A DNA stretch of 64,000 nucleotides from Bacilli bacterium (GTDB lineage Bacteria > Bacillota_I > Bacilli_A > RF39 > UBA660): assembly GCA_900768345.1 (NCBI GenBank), contig CAAGCO010000007.1, forward strand, positions 228,984 through 292,983, in the 5' to 3' direction. The position numbers and the translations under genes were made by a program. The first letter of the stretch is position 1, and each line of letters begins with the position of its first letter. Shown one piece after another: positions 16,438 through 24,476 of the stretch. The notes below the pieces were generated by a model. It saw nothing but the letters and a program-made list of their open reading frames with translations, was not told where the DNA came from and searched no databases.

Positions 16438-17764
16438 TATTTTCCTCCTTTATAATTTTTTTAAGTTGTATTTCTTTATCAAAACATACCATTGAGAATA
16501 TTTTACCAGTTGTTTTAGTTTTGATTGTTTCACTAAGATTTTCTAGGTTTTCTACTAAAATTATTTTATCTTTTTGTATTCCTGCATATTCCATACGAAC
16601 TTTCATGTCGTAACAGAATTTTCCAATAAGAATAATATTTTTAATACTTGGGTCATTTAATGATTCGAAATCTATATCCCATATCCATGAAATATCATTT
16701 TCTTTGTATCTTCTGCTTGAAGAGTCAAAGCCAAGAATTATAGTTTTTTCACCATCTTGGTGTAAGATGTAATCTAGAGATTGTTTATAACTTAAGTTGT
16801 TTTCATTTTTACTTACTAACATTTGCCATTTTCTATTATCAAAGTCATAAATTTCCATTCTTTTAGTTTTGATATTTTCATCATTTAATACTTTTAATAT
16901 ATCTTCATCTTTAAGTCCAAGTTCACGAGCAAGTGCATAACAACCAGTTACGAAGTATACTGTATATAAGAAGTTTGATGGTAGATGAACAATATTATCA
17001 TTTATTTTGATTTGTTTATTATCTACATCTATTTCTTTTGCTTCATAATTTGGTTTACCACGATTAAAATGATACTTTGGGCAATGGTATGAACCAATGT
17101 GTCCGTAATGATAGAAATCGTATTCTAGTTTTGAATGACAGATAGGGCAGTAAGCTGCATCTAAATTATTTATATTACTTTTTCTTGAATAGTTATTTTC
17201 TGCCATGCCATATGTTGTAATTTCACCTTTATGGTTAATTCTAATTCTATTTACATATGGGTCATCTACATTAAGTATTAAATGAGTTCCGGCAGGTATT
17301 GCATTTTTAATTGCATTATATATTTTTTCAGGATGAGAGTTTCTTGGTGGTTGATCACGTGTAATATTGGTAATCATTAAATGAGTAGGTGTAATATATT
17401 CAAAAATATATTTCATGAATTGTTCATCTAGTTCCATTAGTAATACATCAGCCTTTAATTTTCCAAATAAAGATGAATTATTTAATAATAATGAAGTTAT
17501 ACCATTAATAGTGTTGCTTCCTTCTTTATTGTATACAACTTTGTATCCATTTTTAGTTAGTATGTTATATGTAAGTTCGGTTGAACTACTTTTACCACTT
17601 GATCCAGTGATACCTATAACGTACTTTGGTAAACGAATTTTCTTTAATATTTTTTTATCAAGTTTACGTGCTACATTACCACCTATAACACTTCCTTCAT
17701 GACCAGTTAGTTTACTAAGTTTGTTTGCAAGTTTGCATGCAAGTATAACAATAAATCTCCACAT
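16430..17764 (-). CDS. murT: lipid II isoglutaminyl synthase, MurT subunit
   Basis: 444 aa Mur-ligase-like ATP-dependent subunit. P-loop GITGSSGKSSSTEL follows the N-terminal helix; MELDEQ and TNITRDQPPR correspond to the central ATPase. An inserted zinc ribbon starts CPICHSKLEY and ends SYHCPKYHF, so the fourth Cys of the usual CxxC is replaced, with a His one residue later. The C-terminal DUF1727 domain has DISWIWDIDFE and YDMKVRMEYAGI. The usual KNPAG motif reads SKNENN. First gene of a two-gene operon with gatD. Amidated lipid II is needed for efficient transpeptidation. Confidence 0.88.
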   Translation of the reverse strand: MWRFIVILACKLANKLSKLTGHEGSVIGGNVARKLDKKILKKIRLPKYVIGITGSSGKSSSTELTYNILTKNGYKVVYNKEGSNTINGITSLLLNNSSLFGKLKADVLLMELDEQFMKYIFEYITPTHLMITNITRDQPPRNSHPEKIYNAIKNAIPAGTHLILNVDDPYVNRIRINHKGEITTYGMAENNYSRKSNINNLDAAYCPICHSKLEYDFYHYGHIGSYHCPKYHFNRGKPNYEAKEIDVDNKQIKINDNIVHLPSNFLYTVYFVTGCYALARELGLKDEDILKVLNDENIKTKRMEIYDFDNRKWQMLVSKNENNLSYKQSLDYILHQDGEKTIILGFDSSSRRYKENDISWIWDIDFESLNDPSIKNIILIGKFCYDMKVRMEYAGIQKDKIILVENLENLSETIKTKTTGKIFSMVCFDKEIQLKKIIKEENND

Positions 17765-17856
17765 ATTTAATCACCTAAGTATATTATATAACATTTTTGG
17801 CTATTTATAAAGTTTTATGTTTTAAGTGTGTAAACAAATGTTTGATTTTAATATAA

Positions 17857-17880
17857 AATAAAAAGTTCCTTTCGGAACAA
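17857..17880 (-). terminator. terminator after tRNA-Glu
   Basis: On the minus strand GTTCC-GAAA-GGAAC followed by TTTTTATTTTA; GNRA tetraloop. Confidence 0.8.
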
Positions 17881-17891
17881 TTATTTCTTCT

Positions 17892-17967
17892 TGGTGACTC
17901 ATATGGGATTTGAACCCATGAATGTCGCCTTGAGAGGGCGATGTGTTAACCATTTCACCAATGAGCC
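17892..17967 (-). tRNA. tRNA-Glu (anticodon CTC)
   Basis: 76 nt including an encoded CCA. Acceptor stem GGCTCAT pairs with ATGAGTC (one G-T), discriminator A. Anticodon stem TCGCC/GGCGA encloses loop CTCTCAA, giving anticodon CTC for GAG. T-arm ATGGG-TTCAAAT-CCCAT. The body closely resembles Firmicutes tRNA-Glu. A CTC anticodon is a minor isoacceptor and notable in so AT-rich a genome. Confidence 0.93.
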
Positions 17968-17979
17968 ATAACAATGTTA

Positions 17980-18008
17980 ATTTTAACATAACTTTATTGT
18001 TTTGACAA
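17980..18008 (-). promoter_or_regulatory. promoter for tRNA-Glu
   Basis: Minus strand TTGTCA (18008-18003), 17 bases, TAAAAT (17985-17980), 12 bases before the tRNA. Confidence 0.65.
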
Positions 18009-18059
18009 TATTTATGCATTTAAAAGTTATTTTTGGTAACAATAGTTGTAGGTGACATA

Positions 18060-18494
18060 ATGAATAATAAAGAATATGATAAGTTAGTTAAGAGTGTTGT
18101 TGGTAAAGAAAGTACACTTAAAAATGTAATGATAGCTTTTATAAGTGGTGGATTAGTAGGTGTTATTGCTCAAATGATGAGTGAATTTTATTTTAAAGTA
18201 TTTGATATATCCTTAAGCGATGCATCATTTTATACTTTTTCAACATTTATATTTATAGGTTCTTTTCTTACTGGATTAGGTGTGTTTGATAAAGTTCTTA
18301 GTGTAGTAAAGTGTGGTCTTATTGTTCCATCTACCGGGTTTGCTAATACTATGACAAGTAGTGCAATGGATGCTAAAAGTGAAGGCTTTATTAAGGGAAT
18401 AGGTGCATCTATATTTAAACTTACGGGTAGTATTATTTTATATGGTATTATTTTTGGAATAATATTTGGATTTATAAGGGGTGTGATAATGTGA
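18060..18494 (+). CDS. spoVAC: stage V sporulation protein AC
   Basis: 144 aa from ATG at 18060, chosen because GTAGGTGA lies just before it; the longer frame to TTG 18033 has no ribosome site. Integral membrane protein with about four helices, one (about 35-55) with AFISGGLVGVIAQ; the SpoVAC signature KCGLIVPSTGFANTMTSSAMDAKSEG lies in the middle, ending with an ILYGIIFGIIFGFI helix. SpoVA proteins form the channel for dipicolinic acid in spores. First gene of a three-gene spoVACDE operon with overlapping ends. Confidence 0.93.
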   Translation: MNNKEYDKLVKSVVGKESTLKNVMIAFISGGLVGVIAQMMSEFYFKVFDISLSDASFYTFSTFIFIGSFLTGLGVFDKVLSVVKCGLIVPSTGFANTMTSSAMDAKSEGFIKGIGASIFKLTGSIILYGIIFGIIFGFIRGVIM

Positions 18495-19462
18495 CATACT
18501 ATTTTAATAATGTTTATATTAACAATAAATATTCTCTTCTTGCATCTACTAAGTTTAAACCAATAGTCGCATCTAATTCAGATAGGGTGATTGATGACTA
18601 TTATTTTAATGAAAAAAGTATAGAACTCGCTGAAAGTAAATATCAAGAAACAACAATTAAAGGTTTAATGTTAAAAAGTAAGAAAGTTACTAAAGAAGTT
18701 AATTTGCTTATTAATAGTGATTTGCAAAATCAAGTACTTGCTAGTAGTTTAGCATCTAGTAAATTTAAAATACCTAGTTGTACTATATATTCTGCTTGTG
18801 CATCTTTTGTAGAAGGTCTTATTATTGGTGCAAATATAATAGATAATAAAAATATGAATGCTATAGTTACTGTGTCTGGTCACAATTTGGTGAGCGAAAA
18901 ACAATTTAGATTTCCAGTTGAATATGGTGCTATTCGTAAAATGGTTAATACATGTACTTTGAGTGGTGGTATCAGTGTACTTTTGAGTAATGAAAAAAGT
19001 AATATTAGACTTGAAAGTGGAACTTTTGGATATGTAACTCAAACTAATCATAAAGATGCTAATGATATGGGTAGTGCTATGGCTCCTTCTTGTGCTAAAG
19101 TTATACATAATCATTTAGAAGATACTGGTAGAGGTTATAAATATTATGATTTAATTCTTACTGGTGACTTAGGTGTTTATGGAACTAAGATTATGAAAAT
19201 GTATTATAAAAAGAAATACAAAGTTGAATTAACTAATGTTGTTGATTCAGGAAGTATAATATATAGTGAAGAAAATATTTATGCCGGAGGAAGTGGGCCT
19301 TTATGTCTTCCTATAACTTTGTTCGATTATATTTTAGAAATGAAGAAATATAAAAAAATATTGGTTGTTGGTACTGGGTCATTACACTCAGTTATAAGTT
19401 CTAATCAAAATATATCTATGCCAGGTGTGAGTCATATAGTTAGTTTGGAGGTGTTAGATTGA
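18491..19462 (+). CDS. spoVAD: stage V sporulation protein AD
   Basis: 323 aa, thiolase-fold soluble partner of the SpoVA channel that binds dipicolinic acid. Signature pieces: IPSCTIYSACASFVEGL with the thiolase-position Cys, then VTVSGHNLVSEKQFRFPVEYG, DANDMGSAMAPS, LILTGDLGVYG, and EENIYAGGSGPLC near the end. GTG start overlaps the spoVAC stop (GTGA), with AAGGGG upstream. Its TGA overlaps the TTG of spoVAE. Confidence 0.93.
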   Translation: MTYYFNNVYINNKYSLLASTKFKPIVASNSDRVIDDYYFNEKSIELAESKYQETTIKGLMLKSKKVTKEVNLLINSDLQNQVLASSLASSKFKIPSCTIYSACASFVEGLIIGANIIDNKNMNAIVTVSGHNLVSEKQFRFPVEYGAIRKMVNTCTLSGGISVLLSNEKSNIRLESGTFGYVTQTNHKDANDMGSAMAPSCAKVIHNHLEDTGRGYKYYDLILTGDLGVYGTKIMKMYYKKKYKVELTNVVDSGSIIYSEENIYAGGSGPLCLPITLFDYILEMKKYKKILVVGTGSLHSVISSNQNISMPGVSHIVSLEVLD

Positions 19463-19809
19463 CATATATTCTTTCATTTCTATTTTGTGGATTTGTTTGT
19501 GCTATTTCTCAATATGTGTTAGAGAAGACAAAGTTTACACCGGGACACATGAATACAATTTTAGTAATTGTTGGATGTATTTTATCTGGCTTTGGTATTT
19601 ATGATAAATTATTAGATATTTTTAAAGGTGGAGCAAGTATTCCAATTATGAATTTTGGACATTTACTTGTTACTGGTGCTAGTGAAGGGTATCTTGAATA
19701 TGGATTTATGGGATTATTTAAAGGTGTCCTTGTAAATGCATCAGGTGGTATAAGCATTGCTATAATTTGTGCTTTTATTATAACATTGATATTTAAAATA
19801 AGAGATTAG
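19459..19809 (+). CDS. spoVAE: stage V sporulation protein AE (SpoVAEb-type)
   Basis: 116 aa, four hydrophobic helices, with FTPGHMNTILVIVGCILSG and GGASIPIMNFGHLLVTGA as family hallmarks. It resembles SpoVAC in fold and is the third component of the dipicolinate channel. TTG start, overlapping spoVAD by four bases, with a good GGAGGTG site. No spoVAA, spoVAB or spoVAF is present in the window; a minimal C-D-E set is common outside Bacillus. Confidence 0.92.
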   Translation: MTYILSFLFCGFVCAISQYVLEKTKFTPGHMNTILVIVGCILSGFGIYDKLLDIFKGGASIPIMNFGHLLVTGASEGYLEYGFMGLFKGVLVNASGGISIAIICAFIITLIFKIRD

Positions 19810-19819
19810 TTCTAAATGA

Positions 19820-19848
19820 ATGACATTTCTTATTTTTTTTGGTATAAT
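19820..19848 (+). promoter_or_regulatory. promoter for the Q/P-rich membrane protein
   Basis: ATGACA (19820-19825), 17 bases, TATAAT (19843-19848) with a TGG extension. The apparent upstream ATG of the open frame is this -35 box. Confidence 0.7.
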
Positions 19849-19879
19849 TTTTTTAGAAATAAGAATAAGGGTGATATCG

Positions 19880-21280
19880 ATGAATCCAGAAACTAATAAT
19901 CAAAGTGTTAATAATGTGCCTGTTCAAGGAAATACTGCGAGTGGTGTAATAAATAATGTAGCGCCATCTCAAGTTGCTCCTGTACAAAGTAATCTGCATG
20001 CTGCTCCTAGTGCAGTATCTCAAAATACTGTCCAAACACAACCTATTGCATCAGCACCAGTGCAAACTACGGTACAAACACCAGTTCAAAACACTGCACA
20101 ACCTGTAATGCAAACGTCAGTACAATCAGATCAAACGCAACTAGTTCAAGCACAACAACCTCAAGCACCATCAACACAACAAACTACTTTAGCTGCACCT
20201 TCTAAGGAAGCACAAACTACGATTTCTGGAGCGGTTGAAGGAATGACTCAAGTTACTGAGAATGCCAGTGACACACCAGTAGTTTCTGAAACACCAGCAA
20301 ATGTCGATAATGGAATTCGTGAAGAAGTTAAATTAGATGCGAGTGTTGCTATGGAAGGAGTTCCAACTATAAATGGAAGTAATGTTTCTGTAGCAGTACC
20401 TACTCAAGAACAAAAAGATGCTTCTGAAATATCTAGTCAAGCTGTTATAAATACTCAAAAAAGTAAAACAAGTAATACTATAATAGTTATTTTATTGCTT
20501 ATAATGGCTGGGTGTGTATATTTTATTGATGATATCTTAGCATATTTTAATACTAATTTTTCTCCAACTATTAAAAATAATAAAGAAGAAGAACTAAGTA
20601 ATAATTTAGTTGATGGTTATATAAAATTAGGTACTCCTGATTCTTATATGAAAACAGGTGGAATAAAATATTATAATTTTTCTCTTAGTGAAACAAATAA
20701 AGTAATATTAAGTTTCGTATCAGATAAAAAATTAGATGAAACTGCTTCTTTAGGATATTATCTTGTTTTATATAATAAAGATAAAGAAATAATTTATAAA
20801 GAATTATTCTCTATATCTAAGAAAGTTGAAGCTAATGAAGTTAGTCAATATAAAATTTCTTTAGATGTCGATGTTTATGAAGATGCTAAATTTGCTAAAA
20901 TAATAAAATATACTGATGAAGAACTTATTAAGAAATACAAACTTATATGTTCATATAGTACTGAAAATAATGGTATTAAATTAAATTATGAAAATACTTA
21001 TGCATTTGAAAATGATTTATTGGTATCATATACTATTGTTAAAGATTATACTTTACCAGTAGAAGAAACTAATGAAAGTAAAAAATACAAAGAAGAATTA
21101 GAAAATGAAAATACTAAAATGACTGAAGCAGGTATTAAAACAGAATATAAAGATAATAAATTAACATACAGTGTTAGTATGGTTAAATTGCCAGATGGAT
21201 TTATTCCTTTATATAAAAATACAGCTACTAAAACAATGATAATTAAAAAAGAAAAATTAAAGAAATGGGAATGTAAATAA
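19880..21280 (+). CDS. single-pass membrane protein with Q/P/V-rich N-terminal tail
   Basis: 466 aa from ATG 19880 (AAGGGTGA site). Residues 1 to about 160 are low-complexity, rich in Gln, Pro, Val, Ser and Thr with repeated VQTxVQ motifs, and look disordered. There is no signal peptide. A membrane helix near residues 200-222 (NTIIVILLLIMAGCVYFIDD) leaves a C-terminal domain of about 240 residues, presumably outside, with the tail inside. The C-terminal domain is not recognised. It overlaps scpA by one base, so it is co-transcribed with chromosome-segregation genes; whether that is functional is open. Confidence 0.65.
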   Translation: MNPETNNQSVNNVPVQGNTASGVINNVAPSQVAPVQSNLHAAPSAVSQNTVQTQPIASAPVQTTVQTPVQNTAQPVMQTSVQSDQTQLVQAQQPQAPSTQQTTLAAPSKEAQTTISGAVEGMTQVTENASDTPVVSETPANVDNGIREEVKLDASVAMEGVPTINGSNVSVAVPTQEQKDASEISSQAVINTQKSKTSNTIIVILLLIMAGCVYFIDDILAYFNTNFSPTIKNNKEEELSNNLVDGYIKLGTPDSYMKTGGIKYYNFSLSETNKVILSFVSDKKLDETASLGYYLVLYNKDKEIIYKELFSISKKVEANEVSQYKISLDVDVYEDAKFAKIIKYTDEELIKKYKLICSYSTENNGIKLNYENTYAFENDLLVSYTIVKDYTLPVEETNESKKYKEELENENTKMTEAGIKTEYKDNKLTYSVSMVKLPDGFIPLYKNTATKTMIIKKEKLKKWECK

Positions 21281-21996
21281 TGGATAATTTATTGATAGGG
21301 GATTTTGAAGGTCCACTTGATTTACTTCTACATCTTATAAAAAAGTCTAAGATGGAAATATTTGATATTGAAATATCTGAGATTACAAAAGAATATTTAA
21401 ATTATATCCAAGAAATGACTGAAATGAATTTAGATATAGCAAGTGAATATTTGGTAATGGCTGCTGAATTAATTGAAATGAAAAGTAGAAAGTTGTTACC
21501 AAATAAAAAAGATGAAGAAGAAACAGAAGATGAAGAAAATCCAGAGGAAGAATTAAAACGTAGACTTATTGAATATAAAAAATATAAGGAAAGCACGGAA
21601 GTATTTAGAAGTCTTGAAGAAAATAGGGCTAACTACTATACTAAAGCGCCAGAATCTTTAAAACAATATTCAAGTGAAAAATTAGAAAATGATGGTAGTA
21701 TTGGTATATTTGATTTATTAGATGCTTTTCAAAAGTTGCTCGAAAGACAAGAATATAATAAACCTAAAAATACTAAAATTACTAGAAAAGAGTTGTCAGT
21801 TAAAGAAAGAGTTGCTAAAATAAGAGATATTCTTAAAGTTCATAAAAAACTTAATTTTATAGAACTTTTTGATGATTTTAGTAAACCTTATGTAGTAGTT
21901 ACTTTCTTATCAGTATTAGAAATGGCTAAAAATAGGGAGATTAATATTAAACAAGATAATAATTTTAGTGATATATACTTAGAAAGAGTTGATTGA
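21280..21996 (+). CDS. scpA: segregation and condensation protein A
   Basis: 238 aa kleisin that bridges the SMC ATPase dimer and recruits ScpB. N-terminal FEGPLDLLLHLIKKSKMEIFDI is the diagnostic start; YLVMAAELIEMKSRKLLP follows, then an acidic linker and a C-terminal winged-helix end (PYVVVTFLSVLEMAKN) that binds the SMC head. One-base overlap with the upstream gene; scpB follows directly. Confidence 0.95.
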   Translation: MDNLLIGDFEGPLDLLLHLIKKSKMEIFDIEISEITKEYLNYIQEMTEMNLDIASEYLVMAAELIEMKSRKLLPNKKDEEETEDEENPEEELKRRLIEYKKYKESTEVFRSLEENRANYYTKAPESLKQYSSEKLENDGSIGIFDLLDAFQKLLERQEYNKPKNTKITRKELSVKERVAKIRDILKVHKKLNFIELFDDFSKPYVVVTFLSVLEMAKNREINIKQDNNFSDIYLERVD

Positions 21997-21997
21997 T

Positions 21998-22558
21998 GTG
22001 AATAAAAAAGCAATATTAGAGGGAGTATTATTTATAGTAGGTGACGAAGGAGTCACAGTTGATGAAATTAAAGATATTCTTGATGTTGATAATGAAGAGA
22101 TTAAACAAATATTTATGGAACTAAAAAAGGATTATGAGAAACCTGATAGGGGACTTAGAATATCATATTTAGGTAACAAATTTAAACTTACTACAAAAGA
22201 AGAACATAGAGAATATTATGAAAAGTTAGTTACTGATACTAAAAGTAGTGGACTATCTAATGCTGCTTTAGAGGTACTTGCTGTTATAGCTTATAATGAA
22301 CCAATAACAAGACTTAAAGTAGATGAAATAAGAGGAGTAAATAGTAGTCAAATAGTTAGACGTTTACTTGCTCGTGGTTTTATAAAAATTTGTGGAAAAG
22401 ATGACTCTATTGGTAAACCAAATTTATATAAAACTACTAATGAATTTTTAGATTATTTTGGTCTTTCTTCTAAAAGTGATTTACCTGAGATAGTATTTAA
22501 AGAAAAAGAAGAAGATGATAATTCTGATTTATATGAATCTAATTATAAAGAAAATTAG
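21998..22558 (+). CDS. scpB: segregation and condensation protein B
   Basis: 186 aa from GTG 21998; AAAGAG sits 9 bases upstream, whereas the in-frame TTG at 21989 has no spacing. Two winged-helix domains; LSNAALEVLAVIAYNEPITR followed by EIRGVNSSQIVRRLLARG is the family signature. It dimerises on ScpA in the SMC-ScpAB condensin. The last codons form one arm of the terminator. Confidence 0.93.
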   Translation: MNKKAILEGVLFIVGDEGVTVDEIKDILDVDNEEIKQIFMELKKDYEKPDRGLRISYLGNKFKLTTKEEHREYYEKLVTDTKSSGLSNAALEVLAVIAYNEPITRLKVDEIRGVNSSQIVRRLLARGFIKICGKDDSIGKPNLYKTTNEFLDYFGLSSKSDLPEIVFKEKEEDDNSDLYESNYKEN

Positions 22559-22570
22559 ATTCTTTTTTAT
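22535..22570 (+). terminator. terminator overlapping the end of scpB
   Basis: 10-bp stem GAATCTAATT / AATTAGATTC (22535-22544, 22553-22562), then TTTTTTAT. The stop codon is in the 3' arm. Confidence 0.85.
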
Positions 22571-22575
22571 TATTA

Positions 22576-22584
22576 TGCTATAAT
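22576..22584 (+). promoter_or_regulatory. extended -10 promoter
   Basis: TGC plus TATAAT (22579-22584), 20 bases before ATG 22605. Confidence 0.6.
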
Positions 22585-22604
22585 ACTTTGCAATGGAGGA
22601 TAAT

Positions 22605-22937
22605 ATGGAAAAAATTAAATGTAGAAAAATATCAGTTGATTCAGTTTATAATGATCCGGTTGATATTAGATGTGGGGGACCTGAATACTTAGGATTTGAC
22701 TTTTTTGTTAAGGAAGAAGAAGTTAAAGAAATGACTACTTTTATTGCTAGTACATTAAATAAATATGGTGTTCCTCTAAACGATATGTATATAGTAGGAT
22801 CAACTTGTTTACTTAGTGAAGATAAAGTTTGGACTAAAGAGAGAATAGATGAATGCATTAAGCGTGATGCTAGTTACTTAATAAGTGAAGGTAATAGAGG
22901 TTACTCTAGAAAAATGAGAATAGATAGTGAAAGATAA
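22605..22937 (+). CDS. hypothetical protein, 110 aa
   Basis: ATG 22605 behind GGAGGA (22594-22599), which overlaps and rules out the upstream ATG 22593. Soluble, charged, no signal or membrane segment. Contains DIRCGGPEYLGFDFFVKEEE, IVGSTCLLSEDK and ends RGYSRKMRIDSER. I do not recognise the family. Own promoter and terminator, so a single-gene unit. It lies next to the remains of a sigma factor. Confidence 0.6.
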   Translation: MEKIKCRKISVDSVYNDPVDIRCGGPEYLGFDFFVKEEEVKEMTTFIASTLNKYGVPLNDMYIVGSTCLLSEDKVWTKERIDECIKRDASYLISEGNRGYSRKMRIDSER

Positions 22938-22950
22938 TCACTATCTTTTA
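22922..22950 (+). terminator. terminator overlapping the end of the 110-aa gene
   Basis: Stem AGATAGTGA / TCACTATCT (22922-22930, 22938-22946), 7-base loop holding the stop codon, then TTTA. Confidence 0.65.
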
Positions 22951-22951
22951 A

Positions 22952-23202
22952 AATATAAAAAAATTTGATACCGATGTGATATGGAATTATTTAAAGCGAA
23001 AACCTGTTATTATATCTAAGATAGTATATTTATATTATTATGCAGGAATGAATTTAATAGAAATATCTGAGTGTTTAAATATATCTTTATCAAATGTTAA
23101 AAATTATTTGTATAGAACACTTAAGGAATTAAATTTGATATAGAAACTTCTAATGTAGATATAAATGATTTTAAAAGTATACTTGAATTAATTATTAAAT
23201 AA
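22952..23202 (+). pseudogene. remnant of a sigma-70-family factor (region 4)
   Basis: The frame open from 22952 gives RKPVIISKIVYLYYYAGM, then EISECLNISLSNVKNYLYR and TLKELNLI before TAG at 23141. This is the helix-turn-helix of sigma region 4 in ECF-type factors. Right after KELN the reading continues in another frame as DIETSNVDINDFKSILELII to TAA at 23202, which suggests a frameshift near 23137. No region 2 is present upstream and no ribosome site or ATG exists. It probably once regulated the following membrane protein. Confidence 0.6.
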
Positions 23203-23252
23203 TTTATTGTTAACATACATAATATAGCTTATAATGATAATAAGGAGAATAT

Positions 23253-24446
23253 ATGAAAAAGAAAGTAATAATTTTAATTTGTGTTATTTTAGTAATAATG
23301 CTAATACCTGTAAGACTACAACTTAAAGATGGGGGAACGGTTGAATATAAAAGTATACTTTATAAAGTAAGTAAAGTTCATCGTCTTATTGATAATGGTT
23401 TTGATATAGGTACTGAAATAAGAATTCTTGGTTTTAAAGTATTTGATAATGTAGAAAGTGTTTATGACAAAAAAGAATTAAAAGAAACAAAAGGGGTAGA
23501 AGTAGTACCGACTTTAAGTGACAAAGTAAGTGCTGATACTAGTTGGTGTCCAACATTTCAATTGATATGGAATGATTTTAAAAATGATATAGTTAAAGAA
23601 GATATTAAGTTCGATGAGAAATCAGATATTTTAGATAACTTAAATAAAGAAGATTTTACAACTAAAGATATAAGTGATAGTTATTACTATAAAATATATG
23701 GGAGAAAGAACCTTGAACTTAAAAATAAAATAGAGACCGCTATAAAAGAAAAGTTTAATCAGACTAGTGATATACTTGATCAATTTGATTGGAGTAGTGA
23801 TGCTCTTGATAGTGGAGAAGATGTAATAGATAGATATTTCTTATATAGTATGCTTTATAGAGAGTTTGAATTTAATAAGAAATTTGATACTTTTAATGAT
23901 AAATTTAAAGAAATAGAGAATGTTAAATATTTTGGTATTATAAAAGATAATGATGAAATCCGTGATCAAATAAAAGTATATTATTATAATGATGAAAATG
24001 ATTTTGCAATTAAATTAATAACTAAAAATAATGATGAAGTAATTGTGATTAAAAATCCTAAAGGTGAAACATTCGAAGAAATATATAATAATATAAAGGG
24101 TAAAGAAACTACTGATTTTAATAGTGATGATAACTTTATGATGCCTAAAATAGATTTTAATGTTCTAAGAGAATATAATGAACTTGAGAATAGGAAAATT
24201 GAAACAATAGATGGAATTTATACTATTGAAAAAGCTATTCAAAGTATTAGATTTTCTTTGGATGAAAAGGGTGGTAAAGTTAAAAGTGAAGCAGGTATGG
24301 ATGTAAAGTTTGAAACAACTGCCTCTGATAAAAAAATTAGAAACTTTTATGTTGATGATACTTTTGCCTTATTATTAAAAGAATCTAATAAAGAGAAACC
24401 TTATTTTGCTCTTAGAGTAGATGATATAAGTAAATTTCAACAATAA
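23253..24446 (+). CDS. membrane-anchored protein of unknown function
   Basis: 397 aa with one N-terminal membrane helix (about 4-20, ILICVILVIMLIPV) directly followed by RLQLKDGGTVEYKSILYKV and VHRLI..GTEIRILGFKVFDNV. That N-terminal block occurs in many gut Firmicutes proteins of unknown function. The remaining 300 residues are acidic and helical with no motif I recognise. It lies downstream of a decayed sigma factor. AAGGAG site. Ends at a bidirectional terminator. Confidence 0.6.
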   Translation: MKKKVIILICVILVIMLIPVRLQLKDGGTVEYKSILYKVSKVHRLIDNGFDIGTEIRILGFKVFDNVESVYDKKELKETKGVEVVPTLSDKVSADTSWCPTFQLIWNDFKNDIVKEDIKFDEKSDILDNLNKEDFTTKDISDSYYYKIYGRKNLELKNKIETAIKEKFNQTSDILDQFDWSSDALDSGEDVIDRYFLYSMLYREFEFNKKFDTFNDKFKEIENVKYFGIIKDNDEIRDQIKVYYYNDENDFAIKLITKNNDEVIVIKNPKGETFEEIYNNIKGKETTDFNSDDNFMMPKIDFNVLREYNELENRKIETIDGIYTIEKAIQSIRFSLDEKGGKVKSEAGMDVKFETTASDKKIRNFYVDDTFALLLKESNKEKPYFALRVDDISKFQQ

Positions 24447-24476
24447 AAAAGGCAACTATTAATTTAGTTGCTTTTT
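24447..24476. terminator. bidirectional terminator
   Basis: 12-bp inverted repeat AAAAGGCAACTA / TAGTTGCTTTTT (24447-24458, 24465-24476), serving both convergent genes. Confidence 0.85.

Noticed and set aside
18749..19114. 121-codon frame on the minus strand inside spoVAD
   Set aside because: Antisense to a well-conserved gene; composition (Ser/Thr/Ile/His-rich) is that of a shadow frame.
19820..19879. Longer start for the Q/P-rich membrane protein adding a hydrophobic N-terminus
   Set aside because: The extra codons coincide with a -35/-10 promoter, and ATG 19880 has its own ribosome site.
22952..23202. Short functional HTH regulator
   Set aside because: No start codon or ribosome site, and the C-terminus continues in another frame, so a remnant is more likely.
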